A stretch of 64,000 nt of DNA from Kluyveromyces lactis. Lineage: Eukaryota; Ascomycota; Saccharomycetes; Saccharomycetales; Saccharomycetaceae. The position numbers were made by a program, and so were the translations under genes. Location of the stretch: contig NC_006037.1 in NCBI RefSeq assembly GCF_000002515.2, forward strand, positions 744,001 to 808,000. The letters run 5' to 3'. The notes beneath the pieces are model-generated. The model searched no databases. It was not told the origin of the DNA and was given only the letters and a program-made list of their open reading frames with translations. Numbering within the stretch: position 1 is the first letter of the stretch; every line of letters begins with the position of its first letter. This document shows, piece after piece, positions 28,565-38,500 of this stretch.

Positions 28565-30313
28565 ATGCAGAACCCATTTGTGAATAACCCACCGTCCTCT
28601 TCTCCTGTGAAAAGGTCTCAGGTCCCCGGAGGACGCATCAACAAACGACCCACATCTTCTGCTACTACAAATATGTCTAACTCTTCGTCCAGCTCTTCGC
28701 TACTTGCTTCTCCAGTAAGACGACCCAGGTCCACTTCTTCAGCTGGTTCTGGATTTGCTGACAGATTCATACCTAATAGGACGGAAATGGATTTGAATAC
28801 CGTCAGTTCAATCAGGTCAAACCCAAGTATACCGGCTTTCAAGCCTTCTAATGGGTCAGATAACCGTTTGGAATGGGAAAGGGAACGTCAGGCTCATCAG
28901 ACTTTTGATATCGTATTGAAGAACGAATTATTCGGGGAACTTCTAAACACTGATTCTAATAGTGGTGATACGATATCTAGAATTCAATACTCTGAATCTT
29001 TGGAAAGACCTACGACACCTCCTAGCGGGCATAGAGATGGTGGCGATACTGATGAAGACGAAGAGCAAACTTATCAGAACTTAAACTCGGAACCTCCAAC
29101 CACACCTAGACGAAACCATTCAAGTTTCTTGCATCATGATTCACATAGACCTACTTCAAACAGCACGAAGGGTGTAAGCTTATTCAGTTATGGATCTAGG
29201 TCACAATCCAATCGATTACACTCTTCGAATTTGGATTTGGGACCAAATGCTACCGCATCGATGATGAACAACCAGTATTTCCAATCGTTATCTCCAATGC
29301 GACCAGAGTCACAAAAATTATTGCTATCCCCAGGAAAGAAATTTAGAGAGATCGCTAAGGTACCGTACAGAGTTTTAGATGCTCCATCTTTAGCAGATGA
29401 TTTCTACTACGACTTGATTGATTGGTCCAGTACCGATGTTTTGGCAGTGGCATTGGGTAAATCAATTTTCCTTTCGGATAACACTACAAATGACGTTACC
29501 CATTTGGCCACTTCAGAGTCTGATTTTACAAGTTTAAGCTGGGTCGATTCCGGTTCTCACTTAGCTGTAGGGTTATCCAGTGGTATAGTTGAGATATATG
29601 ATGTTTTAAAGAACAAATGTATTCGAACCCTCTCTGGGCATGTGGATAGAGTAGCATGTTTAAGTTGGAACAACCACGTTTTATCGAGTGGATCAAGAGA
29701 TAGGAAAATCTTACATAGGGATGTGAGAGCTCCTGAGCCATTTTTTGAACAGATTGACACACATTCGCAGGAAGTTTGTGGGTTGAAATGGAATGTTAAT
29801 GAGAATAAGCTAGCATCTGGTGGTAACGATAATATGGTATACGTTTATGATGGTACTTTACGACAACCGATGTTATCGATGGAGGAACATACTGCAGCAG
29901 TCAAAGCTATGGCTTGGTCTCCTCATACTCGAGGAGTTCTAGCTACTGGAGGTGGTACTGCGGATAAAAAACTCAAGATCTGGAATATTTCGAAAGCAGT
30001 CAAATTGAATGAAGTGGATACTGGATCACAACTGTGCAATATGCTTTGGTCAAAGAACACAGACGAGATCATCACTTCGCATGGATACTCTAAATATAAT
30101 CTCACACTTTGGAACTATCCAACTTTGGAGCCGATGGCTGTCTTAAAGGGACATAGCTTTAGAGTATTACATCTCACACTATCGGCAGATGGGACTACTG
30201 TGGTCTCGGGTGCCGGTGATGAAACACTAAGATATTGGAAGTTGTTTGATAAACCTAAATCTAGAGGATACCAGGACTCGCTTATAACTAACGCATTCGA
30301 TAATTTAAGGTAA
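28565..30313 (+). CDS. CDH1: APC/C activator Cdh1
   Basis: Cdh1 activates the anaphase-promoting complex in late mitosis and G1 and recruits destruction- and KEN-box substrates. I start at the ATG at 28565 (MQNPFVNNPPSSSPVKRS), which aligns with yeast Cdh1; the frame upstream has only a TTG. The 582-residue protein has many Ser/Thr-Pro sites in the first 260 residues for Cdk control. It has the C-box DRFIPNR (66-72), which docks to the APC/C, and a WD40 propeller from about residue 275 (KVPYRVLDAPSLADDFYYDL) with GGNDNMVYVYDG and SGAGDETLRYWKLFDKPK. The C-terminus is NLR, where an Ile-Arg tail is usual. The gene is YGL003C by content. Confidence 0.97.
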   Translation: MQNPFVNNPPSSSPVKRSQVPGGRINKRPTSSATTNMSNSSSSSSLLASPVRRPRSTSSAGSGFADRFIPNRTEMDLNTVSSIRSNPSIPAFKPSNGSDNRLEWERERQAHQTFDIVLKNELFGELLNTDSNSGDTISRIQYSESLERPTTPPSGHRDGGDTDEDEEQTYQNLNSEPPTTPRRNHSSFLHHDSHRPTSNSTKGVSLFSYGSRSQSNRLHSSNLDLGPNATASMMNNQYFQSLSPMRPESQKLLLSPGKKFREIAKVPYRVLDAPSLADDFYYDLIDWSSTDVLAVALGKSIFLSDNTTNDVTHLATSESDFTSLSWVDSGSHLAVGLSSGIVEIYDVLKNKCIRTLSGHVDRVACLSWNNHVLSSGSRDRKILHRDVRAPEPFFEQIDTHSQEVCGLKWNVNENKLASGGNDNMVYVYDGTLRQPMLSMEEHTAAVKAMAWSPHTRGVLATGGGTADKKLKIWNISKAVKLNEVDTGSQLCNMLWSKNTDEIITSHGYSKYNLTLWNYPTLEPMAVLKGHSFRVLHLTLSADGTTVVSGAGDETLRYWKLFDKPKSRGYQDSLITNAFDNLR

Positions 30314-30641
30314 GCAATATGAGATACACATGGGGATAAAAATTGGTCCTTTATTAAATATATAGTGAATACAATGGACAGTACTATCAATTACATATAA
30401 TAGGTAATGAATAAACATAATTAAAACAAAGAAAAAAACAACACATATACATTACCTTAAGTTGCATTATATTTTATATAATATGCGGGCCTGATGCCCT
30501 TTCAGACGGTAACGAAACCCTCTGATAGAGAAAAGAAAGTCGAAATAAGAGGAATTGAAGTAGAATTAATAAGAATATGCAAGACGAGGATAATTTGTTT
30601 GCTTAACGATAAAACCTTAAATGTATGGGCTGCGTAAAAAA
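30314..30641. other. Convergent 3' spacer, CDH1 / RFA1
   Basis: This 328-bp AT-rich convergent spacer carries terminators of both genes, with A-rich and TATATA motifs. I see nothing else. Confidence 0.4.
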
Positions 30642-32507
30642 TCATAATGCTTTTAGTAGTTCAGCTGCTAAGAAATCAGCTTCAGCTTTCCATCTGAGAT
30701 CGTGGAGGTTTGCAACTGTGTATCTAATCCTTGTTTCGTTGTTATAGTTATCCTCACGAGCTCTAATTCTGAAATCATATTCATTCATTTGAACCTTCTG
30801 AGTAAGGGCAACAAACGCTTGGTTATTATTTTCTTTCAACTCTGTTAGTTCGTTGGCCGATACTCCCACAAGTTGTTCTGCTTGGTCATTGAATAGGGTC
30901 AACCAAATCTGTCCAGTTTGGTCCATGATGGAAATTGTAAGCATATATCTGTATTTTGGATGTGGATGGTTCATATCACATTTTTCGCATCTCCAAGTAC
31001 CGTCGCTTTGCATTATCACCTTCTTTTGACATCCCTCGTTCAAACATGCAGGATAAGCGAAGTTATCAACTTTCAAGAAACTTACAGCAGCCTTGACACT
31101 GAAGTAATCACCTTTTTCACTTCTTCCTAAGTTGGATTCAATGGCCCTAGCAATAGTGGTACGATCAGCAATGAATTTTGATGTATCAGCACCGCCACCG
31201 GACTCTGTTTTCAAAGCCTTGAAAGTTGTATTGGAAGCGTTAGCATCGTACCAACCCTTTAATGTATAAGCTTCTTGGATATCTGGGTTTGCAAACAAGC
31301 TACTTGTGTTGCCCATGGATAGGGACTTACCGTTGAAATCTGTAACACGAACACCTTTCAAAGCAACCACAGACCCTTCTGGTAAATTGAACTTAATAGC
31401 TTGTTCGCCCCATAAACCGAGCGATATACACGCACCTGAATCATCTACGATTTCTACATCACGACGATCAAATTTCTTTCCAGATTTAGCTGCAAGTTCG
31501 AAATGTGGACCCACTGACTTCAAGATACCAACGACGTCAATAGCAGTATTTTTTTCCACATTATTGACATCATTTAGTTTGATGAAGTTGAAATGCATCT
31601 CTGGAACATCGTTAGCATCCTCATTCATACATTCTTCAACGACACAATCTCTTTCTAAACTTAATTCGTAAGGATGCTTCAAATTAGAGAACTGAGGTTT
31701 AGCAGGTTGCACTCTAGCCTTTGATACAAAATAAGCTTTACCCTCCTGTAAAATCTCGTTAAATTTGATCGCATTATCGTTGAACGCAGTGGCTCTAATT
31801 TCACCAGAAGAATCCAACAAATTCACATTCAAGATATGGCCCTCACCTCTATTATTTTGCCACTTCTTCAAATCACCTTTGAAAGAAACTCTGGCCTTTA
31901 TGGTCCAGTTGTTCTGATATGGAGAAATTTGTTCAATGGCAAAAATAGGCCTTGAATTTTGGGATGACCCATTATTCGATTTTGCCTTGGGCACAGAACG
32001 TGGTTGTGGGGCTGGAATGTTGCTGGTACTGGTAGGAGCCATCTTAGAAGTCATAGACGATGTAGCAGACGCAGCTGCCGATGCAGCCTCGGATGCTACG
32101 GCCCCGTTATCAGTCAAAGTCACCAACTCATTCATATGTTCACCCAAATAAGCATCGACAAATTCTGTAGCATTATTAAACAAATCTAACCCACGGCTAA
32201 CAATCTCTATCTCATCTACTAACAACACAAACTTCTTCTTCTCTTTGATCACTGCGCATTCCGCGTTCAACACTTTGAAAACATCCCCTCTTTCTAATTC
32301 TGCCTGTTGAGCCGCCTCTGCAGCTTTGTTCCTCAAAAGAGCCTTGACATGGTATTTTCCATCGTTGATGAGAATCAAATTCTTTTTAGCATTAGTCTCA
32401 GTCTTCTTGGTTTGAACAACCTGGTAAATACCGCCGGTAGGATTGTTGTACCTCTCCGGAATACGGAAAATATCCAATAAATCACCTTCCAATAGTTGAA
32501 CACCCAT
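30642..32507 (-). CDS. RFA1: Replication protein A large subunit
   Basis: Rfa1 is the 70-kDa subunit of RPA, the single-strand DNA binding complex of replication, repair and recombination. The 621-residue product has the same length as the S. cerevisiae protein. It has an N-terminal OB fold (1-115, NPTGGIYQVVQTKK) that recruits partners, and a linker rich in Ala/Ser/Pro (about 140-185). DNA-binding domain A starts at RPIFAIEQISPYQNNWTIKA (about 187), domain B at about 310-430, and domain C holds a four-cysteine zinc site C488, C493, C507, C510. The promoter carries an MCB-type ACGCGT. The gene is YAR007C by position. Confidence 0.98.
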   Translation of the reverse strand: MGVQLLEGDLLDIFRIPERYNNPTGGIYQVVQTKKTETNAKKNLILINDGKYHVKALLRNKAAEAAQQAELERGDVFKVLNAECAVIKEKKKFVLLVDEIEIVSRGLDLFNNATEFVDAYLGEHMNELVTLTDNGAVASEAASAAASATSSMTSKMAPTSTSNIPAPQPRSVPKAKSNNGSSQNSRPIFAIEQISPYQNNWTIKARVSFKGDLKKWQNNRGEGHILNVNLLDSSGEIRATAFNDNAIKFNEILQEGKAYFVSKARVQPAKPQFSNLKHPYELSLERDCVVEECMNEDANDVPEMHFNFIKLNDVNNVEKNTAIDVVGILKSVGPHFELAAKSGKKFDRRDVEIVDDSGACISLGLWGEQAIKFNLPEGSVVALKGVRVTDFNGKSLSMGNTSSLFANPDIQEAYTLKGWYDANASNTTFKALKTESGGGADTSKFIADRTTIARAIESNLGRSEKGDYFSVKAAVSFLKVDNFAYPACLNEGCQKKVIMQSDGTWRCEKCDMNHPHPKYRYMLTISIMDQTGQIWLTLFNDQAEQLVGVSANELTELKENNNQAFVALTQKVQMNEYDFRIRAREDNYNNETRIRYTVANLHDLRWKAEADFLAAELLKAL

Positions 32508-32959
32508 CTTCTTCTACCTATTTTAAAGACAAATAGCAGAACAAATCCGTTACTTGACTCGACTTGGCCTGGGTTTCACCTGTAGCTAATCTATAACTGA
32601 CCCTGAGATGGCGTTGTTTATTTACAGTTCGCCTTTATATACTCTGCGGAAATTCGAAAATTTTTCGTTGAACCAAAATAAAAGGGATAAAATCGAGGAA
32701 ATTGCTTTCGCGTTTACGCGTCTTACACGTGAGTATCACATGACTATCTTTCAGGTGGTTATTCACGTGACTTTGGGTTTTTTGAGCATCAGGTACGTAT
32801 TACCTTCATTGATGATGAACAACTTAAACACCAGCAGTGGATTTCTGATTTATGGATTTTGAGCAATAATGTCAGCAGGTTTCCTGTGGATATCAACTGT
32901 CCAAACAATTTGCCCGTTTTACTGTATACCTTCCTGTTATTTTCCCTTAGTTAAATATA
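32508..32959. promoter_or_regulatory. Divergent promoter, RFA1 / RPN14
   Basis: This 452-bp spacer contains an ACGCGT MCB element (32716-32721) and three E-box-like sites: CACGTG near 32726-32731, CACATG near 32738-32743, and CACGTG near 32765-32770. The MCB suits RFA1, a known S-phase gene; the CACGTG sites could bind Cbf1 or Pho4-type factors. Confidence 0.55.
32716..32721. promoter_or_regulatory. Candidate MBF (MCB) site for RFA1
   Basis: The ACGCGT hexamer lies 209 bp upstream of the RFA1 ATG. It is the MluI cell-cycle box bound by MBF (Mbp1-Swi6), which drives G1/S expression of replication genes including RFA1 in S. cerevisiae. The role here is inferred. Confidence 0.6.
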
Positions 32960-34231
32960 ATGAGAGTTGAGGAATGGAACATTTGCAGTGAGTTTGATGA
33001 TATTCTTGATGATGTGAGAGGAGAAAAGGTTGCCAGCGATAAGATATGGGTATCCAGGAGCAGTGGTGAGCCATTATACGATTTGGAATTTGATGTACGG
33101 TTAGATTCCAGGGGTAATGTTGGGTTTCATAATGCGAATACTTCTGATAAAATTTCCTTTCAAAGGGTAAGGCCACATTTATATGAATTGACAGGACCTG
33201 ATGCGACAGCAGGACATTTAGCTTCGTTTCAAAGTCCGAAAAAACGGTTCCAACTGCCTTCTGATATTGGAGCTGTTGATTTAACAAGTATAGATATCAC
33301 GAACGTGTTTGACCCCGAGATACGTTTGGTTTGTGGTGATACGAATGGTGGCATATATGTGCTACGGAAGAACACCGGTACCAATTATAGCGGTCCATTA
33401 CAAGAAGTGATAAAGTTACCGGAAGCGCACGCTAGTCACATCACCAAGACCCAATTTTTCCCTAACGGCCATGGATTCTTAAGCAGTAGTATCGATATGC
33501 GCTTGAAGATTTGGGATGCTTCAACCGGTACTGAGCTCAGAACTTTCATAGGTCATACTCGGTCAGTCAACGATTTTGCCATGGTCGATAGAGGTAGAAA
33601 CTTCGTCTCTGCAAGTTCGGATGGATCATTAAAACTATGGGAATGCTCAACTTCAGCATGTGTCTTTACGCTCAATTCAAACGATGGCATAAATTGTATT
33701 TCATTGGCCAATTACCAGGGAAATCCAGCGACCACATCGTACAATGCATTGGACCATAGCAACGAATACAATACTGAGGGGAAAGCTGTATTTGCTGGAC
33801 ACGACTCTGGTATCATCACGTTTCATGATATCTATAACAGAAAGAAGATATTGGATATTTTACCGGCAAGTAAATCTGCATGTGTCACTCTAACGAGCCA
33901 GCACATTGCAGGTGATGACCATTACCTATTTGCTGGCTATTCGGATGGTACGATAGTATCATGGGATACTCGTAACGTTTCCAAACCGGTGGAGACGCTC
34001 CAGGTAAATGATAATGATTCTATCTCAAGATTATTCTTGGCACATAACACGTTGAACGTTTCTAGTGGGGTCCAATTTGCTTTCAATGTACCTGTTTTGG
34101 ACGGGAAATTCAATTTCAATAAGCTTACACATCTAATTCGTCCTTATGATGAAGTGACTGATTTCTGTGTTGATGAATCACATCAAAATGTTTGGTGCGT
34201 CGGAAAAAATGGTATGCTATTGAAATACTGA
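32960..34231 (+). CDS. RPN14: 19S proteasome assembly chaperone Rpn14
   Basis: Rpn14 (PAAF1 family) is a WD40 chaperone that binds the ATPase Rpt6 during assembly of the 19S proteasome base. The 423-residue product has a divergent N-terminal part. Clear WD blades follow, such as ITKTQFFPNGHGFLSSSIDM (about 159-178), LKIWDASTGTELRTFIGHTR (about 180-199), MVDRGRNFVSASSDGSLKLW (about 205-224), and DDHYLFAGYSDGTIVSWDTR. The blade with GHTRSVNDFAMVDRGRN matches yeast Rpn14 closely. Order CDH1-RPN14-COG7-PMC1 follows YGL003C-YGL006W, with RFA1 inserted from the chromosome I set. Confidence 0.92.
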   Translation: MRVEEWNICSEFDDILDDVRGEKVASDKIWVSRSSGEPLYDLEFDVRLDSRGNVGFHNANTSDKISFQRVRPHLYELTGPDATAGHLASFQSPKKRFQLPSDIGAVDLTSIDITNVFDPEIRLVCGDTNGGIYVLRKNTGTNYSGPLQEVIKLPEAHASHITKTQFFPNGHGFLSSSIDMRLKIWDASTGTELRTFIGHTRSVNDFAMVDRGRNFVSASSDGSLKLWECSTSACVFTLNSNDGINCISLANYQGNPATTSYNALDHSNEYNTEGKAVFAGHDSGIITFHDIYNRKKILDILPASKSACVTLTSQHIAGDDHYLFAGYSDGTIVSWDTRNVSKPVETLQVNDNDSISRLFLAHNTLNVSSGVQFAFNVPVLDGKFNFNKLTHLIRPYDEVTDFCVDESHQNVWCVGKNGMLLKY

Positions 34232-34533
34232 TTTGTCGTCCAGTCTAAAAGAGAAGCAATAGAATTGTAAATAGAATTATACCCATATATAGTCCAATAA
34301 ATTATCCATACGTTGCTCTCATCAATGTGTATAGTAATATCTGCTTTGATATTGTATCCTTCTCTTTTAAACCTTTCTTACTGTGCATCTGAAGGCACCA
34401 AAAATCATCTTGAAATCTTAACATCAAAATGAAGAAGTTAACCTTCTACCTCTAAATATGATGATCATGAAACACCCAAGTAAGCCACCAAATCACCTTT
34501 GAAGGACGATATAGCACTATAATTTCCTACACG
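34232..34533. other. Spacer RPN14-COG7
   Basis: This 302-bp spacer holds the RPN14 3' end and the COG7 promoter. I see no gene or clear motif. Confidence 0.35.
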
Positions 34534-35286
34534 ATGAGTAGAAGGATATCTGGTGCTAATGACCCTTTGCTAGACATGTTTTTCGATGATGATTTTGTAC
34601 CTCAAGCATTCGTCGACATATTGTTATCATCTTTCCAGACAAGCCAATTAGAAGAATTGAAGACCAATTGCTCTAGTCTACTTTCAAAAATGGACTATTA
34701 CAGTGGGCATATTACAAAAGAACTTGAGTCCACTATTCAGGTGCTTCAGAAGCCTGCTGAACTTATTATATACGCAGCAAATGAGGAACAGCAAGGAACA
34801 ACAAAACTAGAGTATTATTTGGATACTCTAGCGAATAGTGTGAACTTATTAGAGACAGACGTTAAAGCTATTGATAAACAATTAGAAGAGCTGAATTCTA
34901 AATATGAAGACAGTAATGAGGTAACTGAAACCTTATCAAAGCTTACAGCAGCTAAAGAGCATCTGGTAACTGTTAAGAGATCATTTGATCTATTAAAGAC
35001 CATAATGGATATTTCAATCCAAGATGATCAAGAAAAACTACAGCATATTTCGTTAGATGACTTTAAACTTGCATTATTGACGTTACAGGAGACCATTATC
35101 ATTACATTAAAGAAACCTCAGAACGATGCAACCGATTTGTTGAAGAAGATAGACGCATTTATCGAGTTGAAAACTGTTTTGAAGGGACTTCAAAAGTTCT
35201 ATATCCCATACACAGAATTTGCACAAGCTATTCAGAAGGAGAAGGATAATTATCTAAATAGTAAGGATACACTAGATGAGTTATGA
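34534..35286 (+). CDS. COG7: Conserved oligomeric Golgi complex subunit 7
   Basis: Cog7 is a subunit of the COG tethering complex, which acts in retrograde traffic within the Golgi. The 250-residue product is short like the yeast protein (279) and far shorter than animal Cog7. It is mainly helical and acidic with heptad-like coiled-coil regions at about residues 25-60 and 95-145. The N-terminus DPLLDMFFDDDFVPQAFVDI resembles yeast Cog7. Similarity is moderate; position between RPN14 and PMC1 equals YGL005C and makes the call firm. Confidence 0.87.
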   Translation: MSRRISGANDPLLDMFFDDDFVPQAFVDILLSSFQTSQLEELKTNCSSLLSKMDYYSGHITKELESTIQVLQKPAELIIYAANEEQQGTTKLEYYLDTLANSVNLLETDVKAIDKQLEELNSKYEDSNEVTETLSKLTAAKEHLVTVKRSFDLLKTIMDISIQDDQEKLQHISLDDFKLALLTLQETIIITLKKPQNDATDLLKKIDAFIELKTVLKGLQKFYIPYTEFAQAIQKEKDNYLNSKDTLDEL

Positions 35287-35525
35287 TTTTTATATGTGAC
35301 CGCGAAAGTTGTTCTATATAATTGTGATCGTTGAACGATTGAATAATTCATTACATCAAAAGCAAAGCAATACTCATCTTCAGAATGAAAATACGATGTC
35401 TTTAAAGGATACACATATAGTATGTAATAGATGTAATACTTAGCCGAAAACTGATTCAGCGTTATGCCATTATATTATAGCCCTTTGAAACGTATCTTTA
35501 CGCAATAATTCAGGTCTCAGCAGAA

Positions 35526-38500
35526 TTATTGTTTCTTATTTTCATTAGGTCCCGTAATATGAGAAAAACCACCAACAGCACCACCAACTAAAGTGGGTAC
35601 CATAGTCACTGAGGCGATGAATGAATGTTCTTCTTCTGATTCATTTTCATCACCACTTGAGCTTCTCCATCTGTTGATTGCTGTGATAGGATTGTATTTA
35701 GAGGGCTCCGAAGTAGGTGGATGCACCTTATGGCTGATCATATCAGATTTGGCCCGCTGAAAAGCCGTAGATTCCACTAAGCTAGAGTCATTGGCATATT
35801 CAACCAAAAGTGATGCTTCCTCGTCCTCATCATGCTGCTTTTTGTTTTTATTTCTTTTGAAGATGAACTCCAGCCCAAAGACATACAAGATTGCACGTAC
35901 TAACCTTCTTGGGAAGATTGCTAAGGCCCATTCATCTGGGCAAGCTCTAATGAACAGACCAACGGGAAGTGATATAAGACCGCAAATTATAGCTGTTGCC
36001 CACATAGCAGGAGTTTGTCTAGCAATAGAAAAGGCGGCACCACCAACAAACATGATTAAGATCTGGAACCCTCCGATCAACAAGGCAATACAGATGAAGT
36101 AGTAATTTCTGAACAAATGCTGGAAAAAGTTCAAGTTGTTTGCTGTTAACCTGTCCTTGAACTTTGAGATACCATCAGCTTCATCAAGTTTTCTTGTGAC
36201 AATCAACTTGAAAAATTGTAACCAGACAAAAGTGTTAAAAGTCATTGCGTTAAGCTGTTCCTGTTCATGTGCAGTGATTGTTCTCTTATTTGGGAAGAAT
36301 ATTTCTTTACCACGGAAATGTAGTACAAATGTCACAGTAAGCTGTAGAGCAGCTTGACCCAGAATCATTTTCCATGTCGATACAGCAATTAAGGGAGCAT
36401 CTCTGCCCTTTGGCTTTCTATCTAAGATAAACTCGTCAGGCTTATCCGTTGCAAGAGCTAAGGCAGCCAAAGTGTCCATAATCAAATTGACCCACAACAA
36501 CTGAACTGCAGTCAACACAGAAGTTTCTTCTGCCGAGGCGACAGCAGAAACAAATGTTAAGATAACTGCTGTAATGTTAACGGTAAGCTGGAATTGGATG
36601 AACTTCTTTATGGACACAGAAACACATCTACCCCACTTAATTGCATTAACAATAGCGGTGAAATCATCTGTCATTAAGATAATATCAGATGCTTCTCTGG
36701 CCACTTCTGTACCAGATATACCCATTGAAAATCCGACATCGGCCAACTTTAGAGCAGGGGCATCGTTTGTACCATCACCAGTAACAGCAACAACTTCGCC
36801 CATTTTTTTCAAAGTTTCAACCAAAATTCGTTTATCCTCAGGGGAAGATCTTGCAAGCACTCTAAGTTTTGGAATCACACGCAACATTTTTTTATATGGT
36901 AGCTTTCTAAATGTCGGTCCTTCCATTGCACATTCTGGATCGTTGTAACCCTCTTCGGAAAGAATATTACAGTTTCTTGAGATGGCTCTTGCAGTTAAAA
37001 TATTGTCACCAGTGACCATACGAACAGTAACACCTGCTCTTTGACATTGTTCCACGGATTCCTTAACACCTTCACGTAGTGGATCTTGTAGACCGACCAT
37101 AGCATCAAGGGTCATGCCTTCGCTGGACAAGTTCTTGTGGTCCAACTCGTGACCCATAACCAGATCTGGTGAAGCTATCGAGGGGTCCGTGCTATCTGCA
37201 AATTCCTTGGGAGGCCATTCTTTGAAATCTCTGTGAACTAGAGAGATTGTTCTGAGCGCATGAGAGGCCATATCTTGAATCTTTTTGAAGGACTCATCAT
37301 ATAAATCCTGATTCATTGGTACTATTGAGTTGTCGGAGTTTCTCTGGTTAGAACATACCTTCAATAATATTTCGGCGGCACCTTTGGCATAAAATCTATA
37401 CCCTTTGTTATCCGCTAACTGAACAGCAATAGCTCCCCATTTTCTAGAACTTTCAAAAGGAATGACCTGCACCACCTTATCAATACCTAAATCTGAAGGT
37501 TTAGTTCTAAGTTTATGCACGTCTTTCATCCCTAAGGATTTCTGAGCAAATGCCAACAATGCCGTTTCAGTTTTAGAACCGAGAAATTGTTCATCATTTT
37601 CTTTCATTGCATCGGCAATCAATTGTGAAGTCCTGTTGTTTCTACTCCAAGGGAACAGACTTTTTCTGCTTTTATGATAAGGGTTTTCATCCACATCCTT
37701 ATCTTTATGTTGACTTTCTTTATTCTCAAATGCTGTCGAGTTCAATGAGATGTTTGACAAGATATCAGTTAGAAGGCTTGCATCACAATTTGAACGTAAA
37801 ACGACAGCAGACTTGATTTCTTTGTTCTCAGCGTGAGTTGTATCATCGAAGCCCAAGTTACCAGCAAACCCTTTTACCACTGTCATCCTATTTTCTGTCA
37901 AAGTACCGGTTTTATCTGAGCAAATGGCAGTTGCAGACCCCATTGTCTCACATGCTCTTAGAACTCTAACCAAGTTCCCGTCCTTGGTCATTCTTGTTGT
38001 AGCAAAGGCTAATGCCAAGGTAACAGCAAGTGGTAAACCCTCTGGAACAGCAACCACGATAACCGTAACAGCAGTGATGAAAATGTTCATAAACTTGGAA
38101 CCTTTCTGAGCAGGCGGTAGATCATGGTATTTTTTCCCGTTAGGTAAGTAAGTGAGGAATCTAATGAAGAGAATGATGAAAAGGACAAGTGCTGCCATAC
38201 AACCATAAATGGATATATTATCAGCTAAATTGGATAATCTTTCCTGTAAAGGAGTGGATTCTGATTCCGTCTTCAAAGCCATCATAATCCTACCATTAAC
38301 AGAGTTTTCACCAACGGATGTGATAACAGCATTACCAATACCGGATAGCAGTTTGGATCCGGAAATCAATAGTGGATCTGGAACCTTTTCACCTACACCG
38401 TGACTACCAATATCGATAGTGGGATCCTTCTCAAAAATCTGCTTGTACTTTTCCAACGCAGGTTTCAATGCTACCTTCTTTATGGTGTCCGATTCACCAG

